Below, one piece after another: positions 13,116 through 27,400 of a stretch of DNA of 64,000 bases. The stretch comes from Plazaster borealis (taxonomy: Eukaryota > Echinodermata > Asteroidea > Forcipulatida > Labidiasteridae). The translations under genes and the position numbers were made by a program. Position 1 is the first letter of the stretch. Every line of letters starts with the position of its first letter. The notes below the pieces were generated by a model. The model did no database searches, was not told the DNA's origin, and saw only the letters and a program-made list of their open reading frames with translations. The stretch covers positions 21,194,822 through 21,258,821 of the forward strand of contig CM037473.1 of NCBI GenBank assembly GCA_021014325.1, written 5' to 3'.

Positions 13116-14849
13116 ATAGCAAAAAGTTGTTTCGACCCTAGTTATAGCAGATATAAAAATTGCATGGGCATCCTGTAGATTCATTTGTAAATGCACAAGT
13201 CAGTGGCTTACTGAAACTGCTACCTTGCAATTTTCTCAGAGAAACTTACAACTCGGAGGAGAAATAGTTTTTGTTTGTTTCCTGAGTGCCCACGCCCACC
13301 ACAGTTAGTAGGCCTACTGCAGTAGGCCTACTTCAGCGGCAAAACTATGTGGTGCATATTATCTGGTGAAATTTGTGTCTATAGGACATTTCACATGATA
13401 AACGTTCACAATATAGAACCTTTCCCGCATAGGTTCCACTAGTAGTATTTTGAAAAACTTATACCTGGATCACTGGTCGGAGGCAAACTAAGAGTTTGGC
13501 GGAAAAGGGCCATTATTTTGTATGCGTTTGGCGATACAGTGCGCCACCAAGAGTTTGTCACTTTTCACAGTGCCTGAGGAGGGGTGTTGTATTGCTCCGC
13601 TTTCATATGCGACTTTGGGGTTCACTCTTTCTCAATTTTTATTTGTAAACAAGGCAAGTCGTTGTTTCAGTTGTTGGTTTTGACTCTTTTGTTGCAAAAA
13701 AAGGAGAGTTAATATTAGGTTTTCCCGGCCAATTTCAGCAAAAACTCCTTTCATTTTAACTCCCGGCAATTTCGTTTGAAGATGAATGTTCCGTTGAATC
13801 AGCATTCAACAGTCAAAAGGAGTAATTAAATTTCACCACTTTAGCATTCACTGATCAAATAAGATCATTCAATTTCATTAGACCGCAAAACTCATTTAAT
13901 TTCGTAGAAGCCAGCATCACGAGCTGGTCAACCATCCAATTTCATCAATTGTAAATAGGTACAGTAGAAATTCAATTTAAAAATGTCCAATGTGCAGTCT
14001 GAATGTCTATAAATGAAATAGAATGACTGGAACGAATCTGAATAAGAAAAACGAAATCATGTGTGCACGAAAACGAAATTGAATGCATTATAATAGCTAA
14101 AAAGAAACCCTAGTTTGTGGATATGGGGAAAATGTGTGAATTTGAATGCGTGTTAATGAAATTGAATGAGTTTGTGCTGAAAATGGCCGGGAAAACCTAA
14201 AAGATAAAAATATTGCGTCCTGGGTTGATATTTCATTACACTTCAGGCCTATACATTTTGTCTAAATATTTACCTCACAAAATATCAGTTAAAAATATAT
14301 AATAATTAGGTTTACATGCTATTGTATCACTGCTGTGACAAAATCAGCAACATCTAGCATCAGCAACATCAACATCAACATCTAACAATAAATACTATGA
14401 TACAAAATATACAAATGTAATTATGAAATATTGAACTTTCTAAAACAATTATTTACAAGACTTGGGCCTCAACTGGGGCCCCTAAGATCGTAAAGCTGGC
14501 TAGCACAATTCAGTTCAATTTAGTTCATGAAATTTGTTTTTTAATAACGTAGACATAAAGAAAATGATGCAATGAAGCTTCAAATATTGAAGGATAACTA
14601 AAAACAGACGGGATGATGCTGAAATAGAAAGAACTAATTAACTCAAAGCAAAATGGCGGCAAAAAACGGTAGGCAGATTCCGAATCGAAAAGCCTTTTCA
14701 AAATAATGAAATTGAAAAATAAACAAGCGGAGAAGAGACAAGTATAAAAGGATATAAGGAAAAACAAAATGCGCTGTTAAAGGGAAGAAAGAGAAACAGA
14801 TTTAAAGGAAAACAGTTGTTCATCAAATAAAAGCTTTACATGCATTTTA

Positions 14850-14928
14850 CTCAGGTGGGATTCAAACCCACGACCTTTGCCATACTTGAGCAGATGTCTT
14901 ACCTCTAGACCACTGAGCGCCCGGTAGC
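14850..14928 (-). repeat. tRNA-derived SINE-like module
   Basis: The minus strand carries an A-box-like TGGTCTAGAGGT and a B-box-like GGTTTGAATCC, flanked by CTCAG..CTGAG ends that could pair as an acceptor-like stem. The anticodon arm does not pair well. Two related modules lie at the matching place in unit B (34469-34548 and 34677-34748). Confidence 0.6.
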
Positions 14929-15425
14929 TATAGAGGCAATTCGAATTCACATTCCCGCTTAACCCAAGTCGGTGTTTGAATCATGAGAGAGAGGGAACGA
15001 GCACACACATTTTGCTTTTGTTATAAAATGAAGCCATAATCGCTCAGGATGGGTGATCATCAGAGACAATGTTAACCGCTACTGTACAAAATACTTGTAA
15101 CCTTTATGCCACCATCTTCGAGAAAAGTGTCCCTGGTCCGATCTTATGTATAGGCCTATCTGAAAATATTGTATAGATTACTAATTTCTTTATCAATTAC
15201 AATAAACAATCGACTTCACCGACTTACCGATTGGGTTTGAGTTTTTTTGAAGTCGCTGTGCCGTGTCTGTAATGCTGTTTTCTACTTACGTTCTCTGTCC
15301 AGAGTAACCTGAATTAAAAAAGGCACTGGAAGGCTGATGTTGAAACAAAAAATAAATTTCGCTTACAGAAGTATCTAGGTCTACAGAAAGTATAATTTGT
15401 TACTTTTTGATTGATGACGTATGAC

Positions 15426-18400
15426 TCAGTTACCCAGACAAGTAAATGAGTTGATTCCATCCAGGCAACCATTCGGGCAATCGGCGCTGATACAGTCGTC
15501 AACATCTAAAATACAAACAACAGAATAATATGTGTGTTTAAACGTAACTCACGGGTATCATTGCCTTTCCAGGAGCGTACTGCTGAAATGTTGTGAGGTT
15601 TGGTTTTTATTTTTCTGTTACTATGAGAAAGTATTCCATGCAGAAAGACTTGCTTGAAGCTTGTATGGTAAACTTGTAACTCGTTATTAAACCAACTAAA
15701 CCAACATTCGACGATAATATTTAAAAACACGGGAGCTGTTCTTTATAAGTAAATTGAGATACAACGAAAAGTTAATTGGTTGCCATCCTGAAGTGACAGA
15801 ACTTTATAATGATAAAGATATTCTCCTATTGGAACTTTGTTTATTTTAATGCTGAGTTCTTTTGGTTATTTAAATTGGTTTTAAAATCGACAATTTCAAG
15901 GATGAACAAGCCTTTTAATTTTGATCCGTTGGTTGAAGAAAATCTAATAATTTGCAACTTAAAGGCATCGTACACGTTTGGTAATTGTCAAAGACCAGTG
16001 TTCTCATTTGGTGTATCCCAACATATGCGTAAAATAACAAGCCTGTGAAAATTTGGGCTCAATTGGTCATCGAAGTTGCAAGAAAATGATGAAAGAAAAA
16101 ACACCCTTGTTGTAGAAATTTGTGTGCTTTCAGATAGGAATAAAAACATCTTGCAAGAAGTTTTTATTGTTTTAGTGAGAAATTACCTCTTTCTCAAAAA
16201 CTACGTTATATTCAGAGGGAGTCGTTTCTCACAATGTTTTATACTATCAACAGCTCTCTGTTGCTCGTTACCAAGTCAGTTTTTATGCTAATATATATTT
16301 TGAGTAATTACCAAACGTGTACGATGCCTTTAAACATCCTAAGATAACGGAACTCGATTTAGGTTTATAGAGTTGTGTAGTATTATTTCGAAGTCAGTTC
16401 TAATTGGACGTTAAATCAACAATTAATTATCAGATTTACCTTTAAAGAAAATGGATAGTCCATTTGTAGGCAATGGCACCGTGGGGACTGAGTCTCCGCA
16501 GTCGTCTTCAATGTTCAGGAGGTCCACGCCGAATACTGGCTCCATAAATCTGTCACTGGCAAGAAAGCAGATGCCATGGCCCATACTAAGCGTGGAAAAA
16601 CAGTCACAATGGTCATCATCCAGCATCAAAGACTTTACACCGAACTCCATTTTGTACTGGAAAGAATCTTGCTTGCTTCGAGGTCCAATTCCTGAAAACA
16701 ATAGTGTATGAAATTAGATCCACCCTTGAAAAGCGTATTGACTCATGAATTTAAAATAACATGTCAATTTACTTTGTGCTCATTAAAGGCAGGGTATACT
16801 TCAGTTGTCAAAGACCAGTATCCTCACTAGGTGTATCACAACATGCATAAAAGAACAAACCTGTGAAAACTTGGGCTCATTTCATCGTAGTTTCAAGAAA
16901 ATAATGAAAGAAAAAATACCATTGTTGCATAGAATTGCGTGCTTTCAGATGCCTAAACCTGAAGCCTATCTCATATTCATTTTTTTTGTGTGAAAAATTA
17001 CCTTTTTATTTAAAACTACATTGCTTCAAAGGCGGTTGTTTCTAACAATGTTTTATATTATCAACAGCTCTTTTATGGTCATTTACTTGCGGAGTAATTA
17101 CCAAAAGTATACCCTGCCTTTAAAATAAAAGTAATTACCCTCCAAAATAACTGCACTCCAAAACTAAAAATATCTGCTTTTCAATTGAACTGTTCTCGAA
17201 AAAGAAAAAAAAAATGCTGTTGAAAAATATAATAGTTTCCAAAGTAAAATAGGGATGGTACTTAAAGTCGGTTTTGGCGGCGCAATAGACTGTGCAATTC
17301 TTGCGCATGTCGAAAACGAGAAAAAAATCGAACGAAGACTATATTTTTCTGTGAAATCAAATCTTCTTTTTAAATTATATTTATACAAAACTCTTGAAAA
17401 TTAAAATACCTATAGCAAGTTGTTATAAATAAACTTTTGTATAATACAACTAATTTGTTCAAATTAACATCAAAACAAAAACAAAACTTGGGACGAAGAT
17501 GCTTATTGTTAGAAACCCCATTTGCCAATCACGCACGCCCGATTGTGTGCGTCTATTGACAACATGATGGTCAGTTGGGCAGCATTCCTAATTTTGTACA
17601 AGTAACCTTAAACAGAGGTCGTCTTATTCTCGGGTTTTCTTCGTTATTTTGTTGAATTGGTTTTACTTTCATATCGTTTATCATACTTAGTAGGCCCTGT
17701 TACATTCCCAACATCATATCATTTTCATGGCAATAAACTACGTTAAACTAAAATAGTTGACGAAACAAAATCCCGTCCACGTAAAACTCCATTGGTGGGG
17801 ACCACATTGGTCCCGGAAGTTCGAATGTACGAGACTAGCACAGTCTGTACTTTGGGTAATCAACTTCAACCGTTCGACGCACATAATGGAACGTACCTTG
17901 AACAACTACTGGATCCCATGCTTTTCGGTTTTTGACTGATGACTCTTTGCCGTCATGGAACGCACCCCACACTGCATGCGCAACGATGTTACTTGCATCA
18001 AATGTCCACCTTAAAAAACAGCGAGGAATTGTACAAATTATTCAAGGGCTCATTTCCGGAGCAAGATTAAATCGAACGTTATTTTGTTTATGTTGGCGAA
18101 TTCATCAGAAAATTACAGAGCTTTTAAAGGGACATAGGCCCTAGGTGAACAAACAAATTGGGGAAAAATATTCAAGTTCGAAGGATAACAATCTTCGTTC
18201 GAACGAAGATTAAAACAACAACAACAACAACAACAACAACCTGCGCGCGCACGTGTGCTGCCTGAGACACAGAGGCCATTGTTGATGACGTGGAGGCACG
18301 CTATCAGTCACATCTGCACGCTAGCAGCCTGCAGCGTCGTCAACAGTTGCATCTGTGTCTATATGCAGGCACGAGCGCTCCGCGGGTTTACTATGTCCCT

Positions 18401-21400
18401 TTAAAAGCTCCGTAGAAAAGACATAAATTGAACTGAAATTTAAGAAAAAACATTTTACTGAAAATGTAATAAAGTTATTATTTGGTACCCACTTACATGA
18501 GGAAAGGCATTACCAACTTTGTGCATGATCATAAACTGATCATAAAAAACCGTAATCAGGAATAACAATAGCATTCATTTGGTTAAAACCAGTGCTTTCA
18601 ATTCTCTATCTATAGATTTTACCTGTACACAGTCCCTGCTGAATCTTTAGCGAGTATTTCAGCGCCGTCTTCTTGTAAAGCTTCCGGCAAACGACTGAAA
18701 CAGTACGGGGATTCAACATCACAGTCGCCATAGTTGTCTGAATAAATAGAACGCATGGCAAGAATGAGATTTTAGAGAACATGATTCTTTATTTTAAAAA
18801 AAAATGAAAAAAGAGCTAACAATCCTTGCATTATATGGTTTGTCTGTTTTGTTACCTTGGAGTACGTCAGTGACAGATGTTGGCCATTCGGTGTTAGCTT
18901 GATACCACCAGAAGAGTCTCCACCTTGCTCCGTCTAGCTCAATCACTGGGTACCCCATATCTACATAACAGAAAGAGAAAAAAAACATTAATCAAATTTT
19001 AGGGACACTTCTAAGTTTCTTTCATTTTTATTTTTTCTCATGCAACAATTGACTAGTTTTCCAATTTGTCTTCCTTCAATGCAATTGAATATGACTTATT
19101 TTGTTTTAAGAAAAAAGAAGAAGTTTTGGCCACATTTATTGAAAATTGTAGAATTGTTCAATATCGAAACGCCTTGCACACAAACCAAGTTTTGGTAAGA
19201 CATTATGGGGCGCCGTTTGTCAATTAATAATTAGCGCATTTTTGGCATGTTTTTACCATGTTTAATGAGATGTAACCATAGAAAGTGTTGACCAAATTAT
19301 CTGTATGGTTTACATAACTGGAAAGTAACGTTTTGTGCTTTTTGAATTGTTTAATTGTAAACCATGACCATAAAATCAACATCTTTAAATCATGGTTTAA
19401 AAGTCATGACAATTGAATCATCATAAAAAACGGTTTATAAATCATGGTTTATAAACCATGATTATTGAAGCATCATAAACATGATGACAATAAATTGAAG
19501 CAACAAAAAACATGTTATAAACCATGGAAATTGAAGCATCATAAAACATGGTTTATAAACCATGAAAATTGAAGCATCATAAAACATGGTTTATAAACCA
19601 TGAAAATTGAAGCATCATAAAACATAAAAATTGAAGCATAAAAAACCATGTTTTATTATGCTTCAAATTTCATGGTTTATAAACCATGATTTATAAACCA
19701 TGTTTTATGTTGAATAAAGTTTCACGGTTGATAAACCATGATTTAAAAATGTTGATTGTATGTTCACGGTTTACAAACAATTTAAAAAAACACAAAACAT
19801 TACTTTCCTGGTATGTAAAACATAAAAATAATTGCGACATTACCTTTTAAGGGTTACATTTCATTGCTTTAAATCATGGTAAAACATGCCAAAAATGCGC
19901 TAAGATTATTGACAAACGGCGCCACGACACAATCACTATATTAAGGGTGAAAGATGCATTTTACATTATTACAGATTCCGTTGTATCGAGCTATCAGTGT
20001 CTATGGAAGACTAATTGCCGGATGAAATATGTTGTTCTCAACAATGCATGTGCATTAAATACCCATCATAATATAAAGAATAACCAGTATATACCCTATA
20101 TAGGTGTAACGCTTCCACCTAGCATTTCAAAGTCCTCAAAGTACAGTGACCTTACCATGTTGAAGAGTTTTTCCCGGGCAACGGTCGTTTTTCTGCTCTA
20201 TTACAGATGTAACCCATTTACCGATTTGGTTGGGGCCAGAGTCCGGATAAGAGCCGTAGTACAAAACAGTCATCTTGCCCTCAATCGAGCAAAATAGAGC
20301 TTTTGGAAAGAACAATACAAATTAAATTAAACATACGCCTGTACAAATATGTTTTTACAACGTCCGTTGCGCCGTATGTCCGTCCGTCGCGTCGTCACGT
20401 CGTCCGTCGCGTCGTCACGTCGTCCGTTGCATCCGTTGGCTGGGGCCAGAGTCCGGTGTCACGGTCTCAGCTGTCCGGCGTGCTCAGCTATCCGGGTGAC
20501 GTAGCCGGGCATTTCAGCATGTTGTAGACACGGTCTCAGCTATCTGGCGTGCTCAGCAATCCAGGTGACGTAGCCGGGCATTTCAGCGCGCTGTAAAGTC
20601 GTCGTCTCCTGTACGCGTTGAATTTTTGGATTGGCAACAAATGACCCTCTTCTGCTCTTCTGAACCTCTGTCAACCCTTCTGCACATGTCCCGCTGTTTA
20701 AATAGTGAATGATACTCTCGCTCTTCTCACAAAATTCTCTGAAACGATCCACACATTCACCGCTCGTACTTCTGCTCCTCTCCACCGGACAGTAGTACAT
20801 GTATGGCAACATGACTCAGCACGGCACTAAAATGGACTACTTTCGCTTGCTGTGCGCAGACATGGCATGACGTAATGCTACCGTATTTGGTCACCCGGAT
20901 AGCTGAGCACGACGGATGGCTGAGACCGCGACACCGGATAAGAGCCGTATAGTACAAAACTGTCATCTTGCCGTCAATCGAGCAAAATAGAGCTTTTGGA
21001 AAGAACAATACAAATTAAATTAAACATACGCCTATACAAAGATGATTTTACAACGTCCGTCGCGTCGTACCGTCGTCCGTCGCGTCGTACCGTCGTCCGT
21101 CGCGTCGTGACGTAGTCCGTTGCGGCGTCCGTTGCATCGTGACGTCGTCCGTTGCGTCGTACCGTCGTCCGTCGCGTCGTCACGTCGTCCGTCACGTCGT
21201 ACCATCGTCCGTTGCGACGCGACGTCGTCCGTCGCGTCGTACCGTCGTCCGTCGCGTCGTGACGGCGTCCGTTGCGTCGTGCCGTCGTCCGTTGTTGCTC
21301 ACTCGACACAGTGAGAACCTTTGTAACTGACAACATTTTCAAAGCTTTTTGAACATCTTGAGTGCGTTCCTGTGCTATTATTTTCACTTTGCTTGTCCTT

Positions 21401-24400
21401 CAAAAAAACAATAAAGAGGTTTTTTATGAAGGATACCAAAGCGTCTCCTTGTGTTGAGTGAGAAACAAGTTTGAAAAAGAAATAAACTGATTAGAAAATG
21501 GGCGACGCGACGGGCGATGCAACAGGTGACACGACGGCACGACGCGGCGGAAGACGGAAGACGCGAATGCACGACGCAAGGGCACAACGCGACGGGCGAT
21601 GGCACGACGCGACACACGACAGCACCCAAAGCCAATATGAACAGCTATTGAAAAACAGGTGCCGCGACGAGCGACGGAACCACGCGACGCACGACGCGAG
21701 ACTGAACGACGCGACGCGTATTTGTCGTATTTAGAACACCATACACGTGTCTTGTATGCCATGTATAATTGGTGTTCCTTGACTCTTGCAGCTATAATGT
21801 GGCCGGTCTCCCCGATGTATTCTTATATCGCATTCGCAGGGAATGCGGTCAACCTCAGCCTTGTTTTTGTGTCTTGTTTGTCTTTGTTTGCAGTAATGCT
21901 TGAATCATGTTGGGTGTCGTATGGAAGGTCTTAACCCGAGCTTCAAGATCCGTTGGAGCTTGTGTGATGCGTGGCCGATGTATTTAGGGTGACAGTTGAC
22001 TTGAACTGTGGTCGTTCTTCCGGTGAGAGGCTTGACTTCGGTTGGTTGAGGTTGAAGTTCTTGTATCAGTTGAGTTGCAGGGATGTCTTGATTTGATGAA
22101 AATCCTGCTTCAAGCTGTGTTGGTCACAGATGCTGAAAGCTAGGCAAACGAATGTGTTTTGGACAGCAGACTTCAAGATGGATGATGGAACGAAGAGCTG
22201 TGTATTTAACGATCTGTGTTTCTGGAATTGCGGTGTACTGAGTGGGTGAGGGTGCCATCTGCTCTGACTTTGACGTGAACATTCAGCAAGGAGATGGTGT
22301 TGTTCTCCTCTGGCTCTCTGCTGAATTTGATGAATTGATGCTGGTTGTTGTTCAGGTGGAGGAAATTTTTTAAGTGCCGTCTTGCTGTGAGGCTAAACCT
22401 CAAAAGTGTCATCATCCTAGCGGAGCCAGGAGGTTGGGGCGAATATCATTTCTTTTTCGATGGTGTCCAGTTAAAACTCTCCAAAGAACATATCCGCTGG
22501 GACCGGGGATAGAGGAGATGCCATGGCGGCCCGAGAGGTTTGTTGAAAGAACTTGTCTCTCCACCTGAAGCAAGATGACGAAACACGAGTCCGCAGTAGG
22601 TCATGGACTTGTCAGGAGTGAGGCTTGTGTGGTCAGTGATGGCAGGCTCGTCTGGGAGACGTTCTCAGGCTATGAGGCATGCTTCCCCGGTTGGTGGTGA
22701 TGTGGTGCGGTGTGCGGACTACCAGTGGGTGCAGGATCTTGGTGAGGTGTCTCTCTGTGTTGTAGGTTAGGGAACCCCTGGGAGCAACAATAGGACAGGG
22801 AGGAAAATCGGGCTTGTGGATCTATATGATTGACCAAAGAAACGTAGACAGGAGGATGCAGAGGGCTTGAGATGACCGTATTTTTGTCGATGGCTTGAGT
22901 CTAGTGAGATCGGAGCTGGTTGGTAATCTTGCGTTCGGGATGGGGTTTCTTGACAGGTGTCTGATGTGTCAGTCGACAGGATGTCAGTCATGATGTTCAC
23001 ATAATCTGATGTAGACATGACCACAGTGGCAAACTTGTTGATTGACATGTTGTGGATTGATTTGTCTTGATGGGAAGCTTTGATGGCTGCGTTTTCTTGC
23101 TTGCTGGGGTTGTTGGGCCTTGGTAGCTAGGCGTTCTTGAGACTTTGTAGGATCGCGGGGGGGGGGGGTCATAAAGAACATTAAAGATCAACTTGAACGA
23201 AACCACTAAAACTTATTTGACTTTTTCAATTTGTTTACTTCGTGTTAAGTAATTGTTTGATTTTGTGTTGAACAAAGAAAAAATGACCAGAGTGGGATTT
23301 GAACCAACTATCTCCGGATTAACATGCCGGCGATCTACCAACTGAGCTATCCAGGTCTTTGTTGGCGGTTTCCCTTTTTTGTTTTGTCAATATCTTTGCT
23401 CGGGGTGCCAGTCAGAAGCCATACAACCGTCAACTTCCGTGTATGTAGCCATAGGACCACACCCAACCTCGGAAGCGGAAGCCAACAGGGGATCCCCGTA
23501 AGGGGATGCGACTTCTTTATTGCAAATTCAAATAATAAACCACAGGGGAAACTGACTGGGTAATTTTTAAATAATTTTGTGTTGAACAAAGAAAACTTGA
23601 CTTCTCGTTGTTCAAATGATTTTGAGTGCACGAAATGAAGAAATTGATTTATTTTTAATTGTGTTAATCACGTGTCCCCTTTTGGGCTCCGTATTTTAGC
23701 CTCGATGGCATTTTGAAAATTTTCTGGTTTCCTAGTTGAAGCAATGTTTGTTGACCTGACCTACTGATATAAAGACTAACCAATCCTGATTCATAAAACT
23801 ACTTTAAACTAAACAATGCACCGGTGACAGCGGCGTAGCCACAGGGGGGGGGGGGGGCTGGGGTGGGACGATGGTCCACATAAACCAATGTTTTGTACAT
23901 GAACCGTTGGTTATCGTTACCAGCGTAGCGCGCAGCACACCATCTATAAATTACGGCGGCGGCCATATTGCTACCGGAAGGCGAGGATTCTGAAAAACAG
24001 TGAGATTGTAACTTTTTTTTTGAGGAGTGGATTTTCTGGACCCGCACCGATCTCACTGTGAGAACAAAAAACACGTAGAGCCTAATTTTCGCGAGATCCG
24101 GTTTCAAAAGACAACTCCAGGTACATTTAAATGTGAAGGGCAAGAAGTTTCTAATAGGATTTTGTCACTCTATGAGGTTCGTGGAGACGATAGCGGGTCA
24201 AACCTCCTATTAGTTCTAGGGCTAGGAGTACATGACCCCCACCACTGACACACCCATTCTCCCTGCCCCCCCCCCCCCACCACCGAAAAATTCCTAGCTA
24301 CGCCGCTGACCGGTGACACAAAAAAAATACAAAGGTCTCAAAAAAGCATCATATTTGCTGACTGGAATAATACTGTATTATGGGATTTGCTTGTGCTGCC

Positions 24401-27400
24401 CATTGTTTGACTCTGTGCAACTCAGCTCCGCGTACCTCGGCATGCCTCTCCGAGTTTTGTCCTCTCCCTCTTCTGGAGAACTCCCCTGGTCATTGAGCTA
24501 ATATCGATCCCATCAGAAGTGCTTGATGGCAAACTTCTGCTTCCGGCTTTTCGTTTCAGATATAATATGCTTGTATAGACCCATTGATCTATAGAGATCA
24601 ATATAATAGAGATCAATGTAAAGACCCCTTGCATTGGCTGCCATCGTTGATGAAACGTGCACGCGTAAAAGGCTATCATTGGCTGAAAATCGTGCGCAGC
24701 GATAACACGCGTGCACTTTTCCATTGTTTGTCATCAAAGATTGCGGTCAATGACGTCATGTCATAAGCCGCGTTCGCATTGGACTATTGGGTCAGGGGCC
24801 GATTTCACAAAGAGATAAGACTAGTCTTATCTGAAGTTAGGACAAGTAACTGGTCTTAACTTAAGACTAGTCCTATCTCTTAGCATTGCCTAGGACTAGT
24901 CCTAAGTTAGGAAGAGTTTTGTGAAATCGACCCTGGTAACTTACCGGGCCGGTCAGTTAACTTACCGGCCCGGTAAGTGAACAGCTGTTCGCACTTGGAT
25001 TAATTTGTGTCCGGTAACTTACCAGGGACGCCGCGTAGGTTGACAAATTAGATCTCGAGAGGGCGCCCTCCCTGACCTTTTAGATAGAACAAGCGGAAGT
25101 CACGTAGTGTCGTTTTTGTTCCTAGTTGAAAATTCATTTTGTAATCAGTGCCCCTAACGTTGTGCATCCTCTCTTAAATCTGTATTCTTAGTTTTTGTTA
25201 CTGTCCATGCGCCTGCGCGGGGCGGACGGGTACTAGATTCGAGGTCACAGGCTAGGTCACCATATTTGTGACCCGATAACGGAAGTCACGTGACAGTATT
25301 GTTAAGTTACCGGACTGGCGCGTTCGCATTGGACTTCTTGTCCCTGTTAAGTTAACATTGTTAAGTTACCGCGACTCGAATCGGCCTGTTAAGTTAACAG
25401 CGCTGTGGCGATAATTTACCACCCCGGTAAGTTACCGGCTGTTCGCACTTGGACTTAATATCGGTAAGTTAACAATTTGCGGCGGTAAGTTAACCATTTG
25501 AAGTCCAATGCGAACGCGGCTTTTCTCGTGCGTATTCGAACTTTCTGGAACATTGTGGTTCCAAGAAAATGGAGTTTTACGTAGACACAGTTATGGTCAC
25601 AGCGTAAATCGTGGAGTGACTGTAATAACGGTGCAACTGCGTCCATTTCCCCATTAGATTAGTGGTGCAGTCACGGTGTGTGCACACGGTTAATAGTGTT
25701 TATGATAATCCAATTCACTTCAAATTAAAAAAACTAGAACTTCTCTGATGTAAGGAACAAATGTGCAATTTTCATAATGAAACTGCTTTCTTTGTGAAGA
25801 AACAGATAATTCATTCATTGATTGATGGCAGTAATCGTAACGCTCCATCCTCCCGACAAGGTCAAACGAAAAAAGGTAAACAATTTACTAACTAAAAGTT
25901 AAATAGAAATTAAAAGTCACAGTACACTGCCGATTATAATTAGAAAAATCTAGAAATTAAATTCAAAATCATATTCTTTAAGTTCTAGAAAACACTGTTT
26001 TGTACTTTTTTAAATCACTTTTTAAAACCGAAATAATGGGGGAAAACATGAATGCATTAAAACTGTTGTGCAAGCATTTTGAAGTTTTAATGCCAGGGTA
26101 CAATGTACTTGCAGTGACCCCCCCCCCTCCCCCTTTGCATTTGCCTCAAAGGGTTGAATTCAGGAATAACAAATGTTAGTGTAATGCAGTGGAGAAGCTT
26201 AAATACCATAAACACACGAGGCAATTTACAGGCAACCTGTCCCAGGCAATCTCAAATAAGGAAATTCATTCACATTTCAGTTTTCCATGTTCAGGCGCGG
26301 ATCCAGGGGGGGCGTGGGGGGCGCACGCCCCCCTTTTTCATATTTAAAAAAAAAAAAAAATAAGGGAGAAAAGAAAAAAAGAGGGAGAGAGAGAGAAGGG
26401 GGGGGGAGAGAAATGGGGAAGGGAAGATTTTGCTGCTTGGTATATTTTCACGCCCCCCCGTTTGGAAAATCCTGGATCCGCCCCTGATGTTGGCTCTAGG
26501 TCGGCAATATGATATTGGTTTTACGTTGGCGATCAATGTTGAGCCTTAAGCCAACGCTGGTTATTTCTAGTGGGACAGCAATATCGGCATTGTGTTGGTA
26601 GGCGACGTGTAGGACCAATGATGGCCCTAGGTCGGCAATATAACCATGGTTTTACGTCGGCGATCAATGTTGAGTCATTGCGGCAGTTTATAACATTGTG
26701 GCGATGTCAGTTATTGATCGGGTTGTTCAGAGTTGGCGATTTGAGGACAACTTACATTGAAGCATTATTGGAAATTGATAGGTACAGTTCAGCGTTGTCT
26801 TCATATCGATTAGCAATTTTGTGACAACCTTGGCAACACAATGTCGATACAATGTTGTTGCACGGGGGGGGGGGCATGTCCCCCCCCCAATTGATGTCCG
26901 TCCCTCCGGGGTGCCCCCCCCCCCCCATTTGAAATCTGGACTTTTGTGACTTGAAATTTCCAGAGTAAAATGTTACACTTTTTACGCCCTTTTCTACACT
27001 CACGCCAGATTATCTTATAAAAAAATAGTAAGTAACATGAAAAGGGCGATTAAAAAGGGGCTTGTTCAGGCCCGTAAACAGGATTTGTTTTTACTTTCTT
27101 TTGTTGGGGGCGAATATGAAAGAAAATGTACATCGCCGCCCGTCACGTAGCGACGCAGGGGGGGGGGGTGGGGGTGAGAGGAGGATGTGCCCCCCTCAGA
27201 AGTTCGAAATTTTGTAAAAAAGAATGCCCAATTCAGGCCATTTGGTACACAATTTTTGCGCTATGATAATGGTTATTTATTGCTCAGACGGCGTATGCAA
27301 CCCATTGCGTCCTCTATTTACATCTTTGTATATTATGTTATGTTATAAATGTCATAATTTAACGATACTAAGTCACAGTTACGATGCAAACCTTTTTAAT

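Noticed and set aside
20974..21387. Long T/R-rich open frames
   Set aside because: They are translations of the CG-rich minisatellite with no codon bias independent of the repeat.
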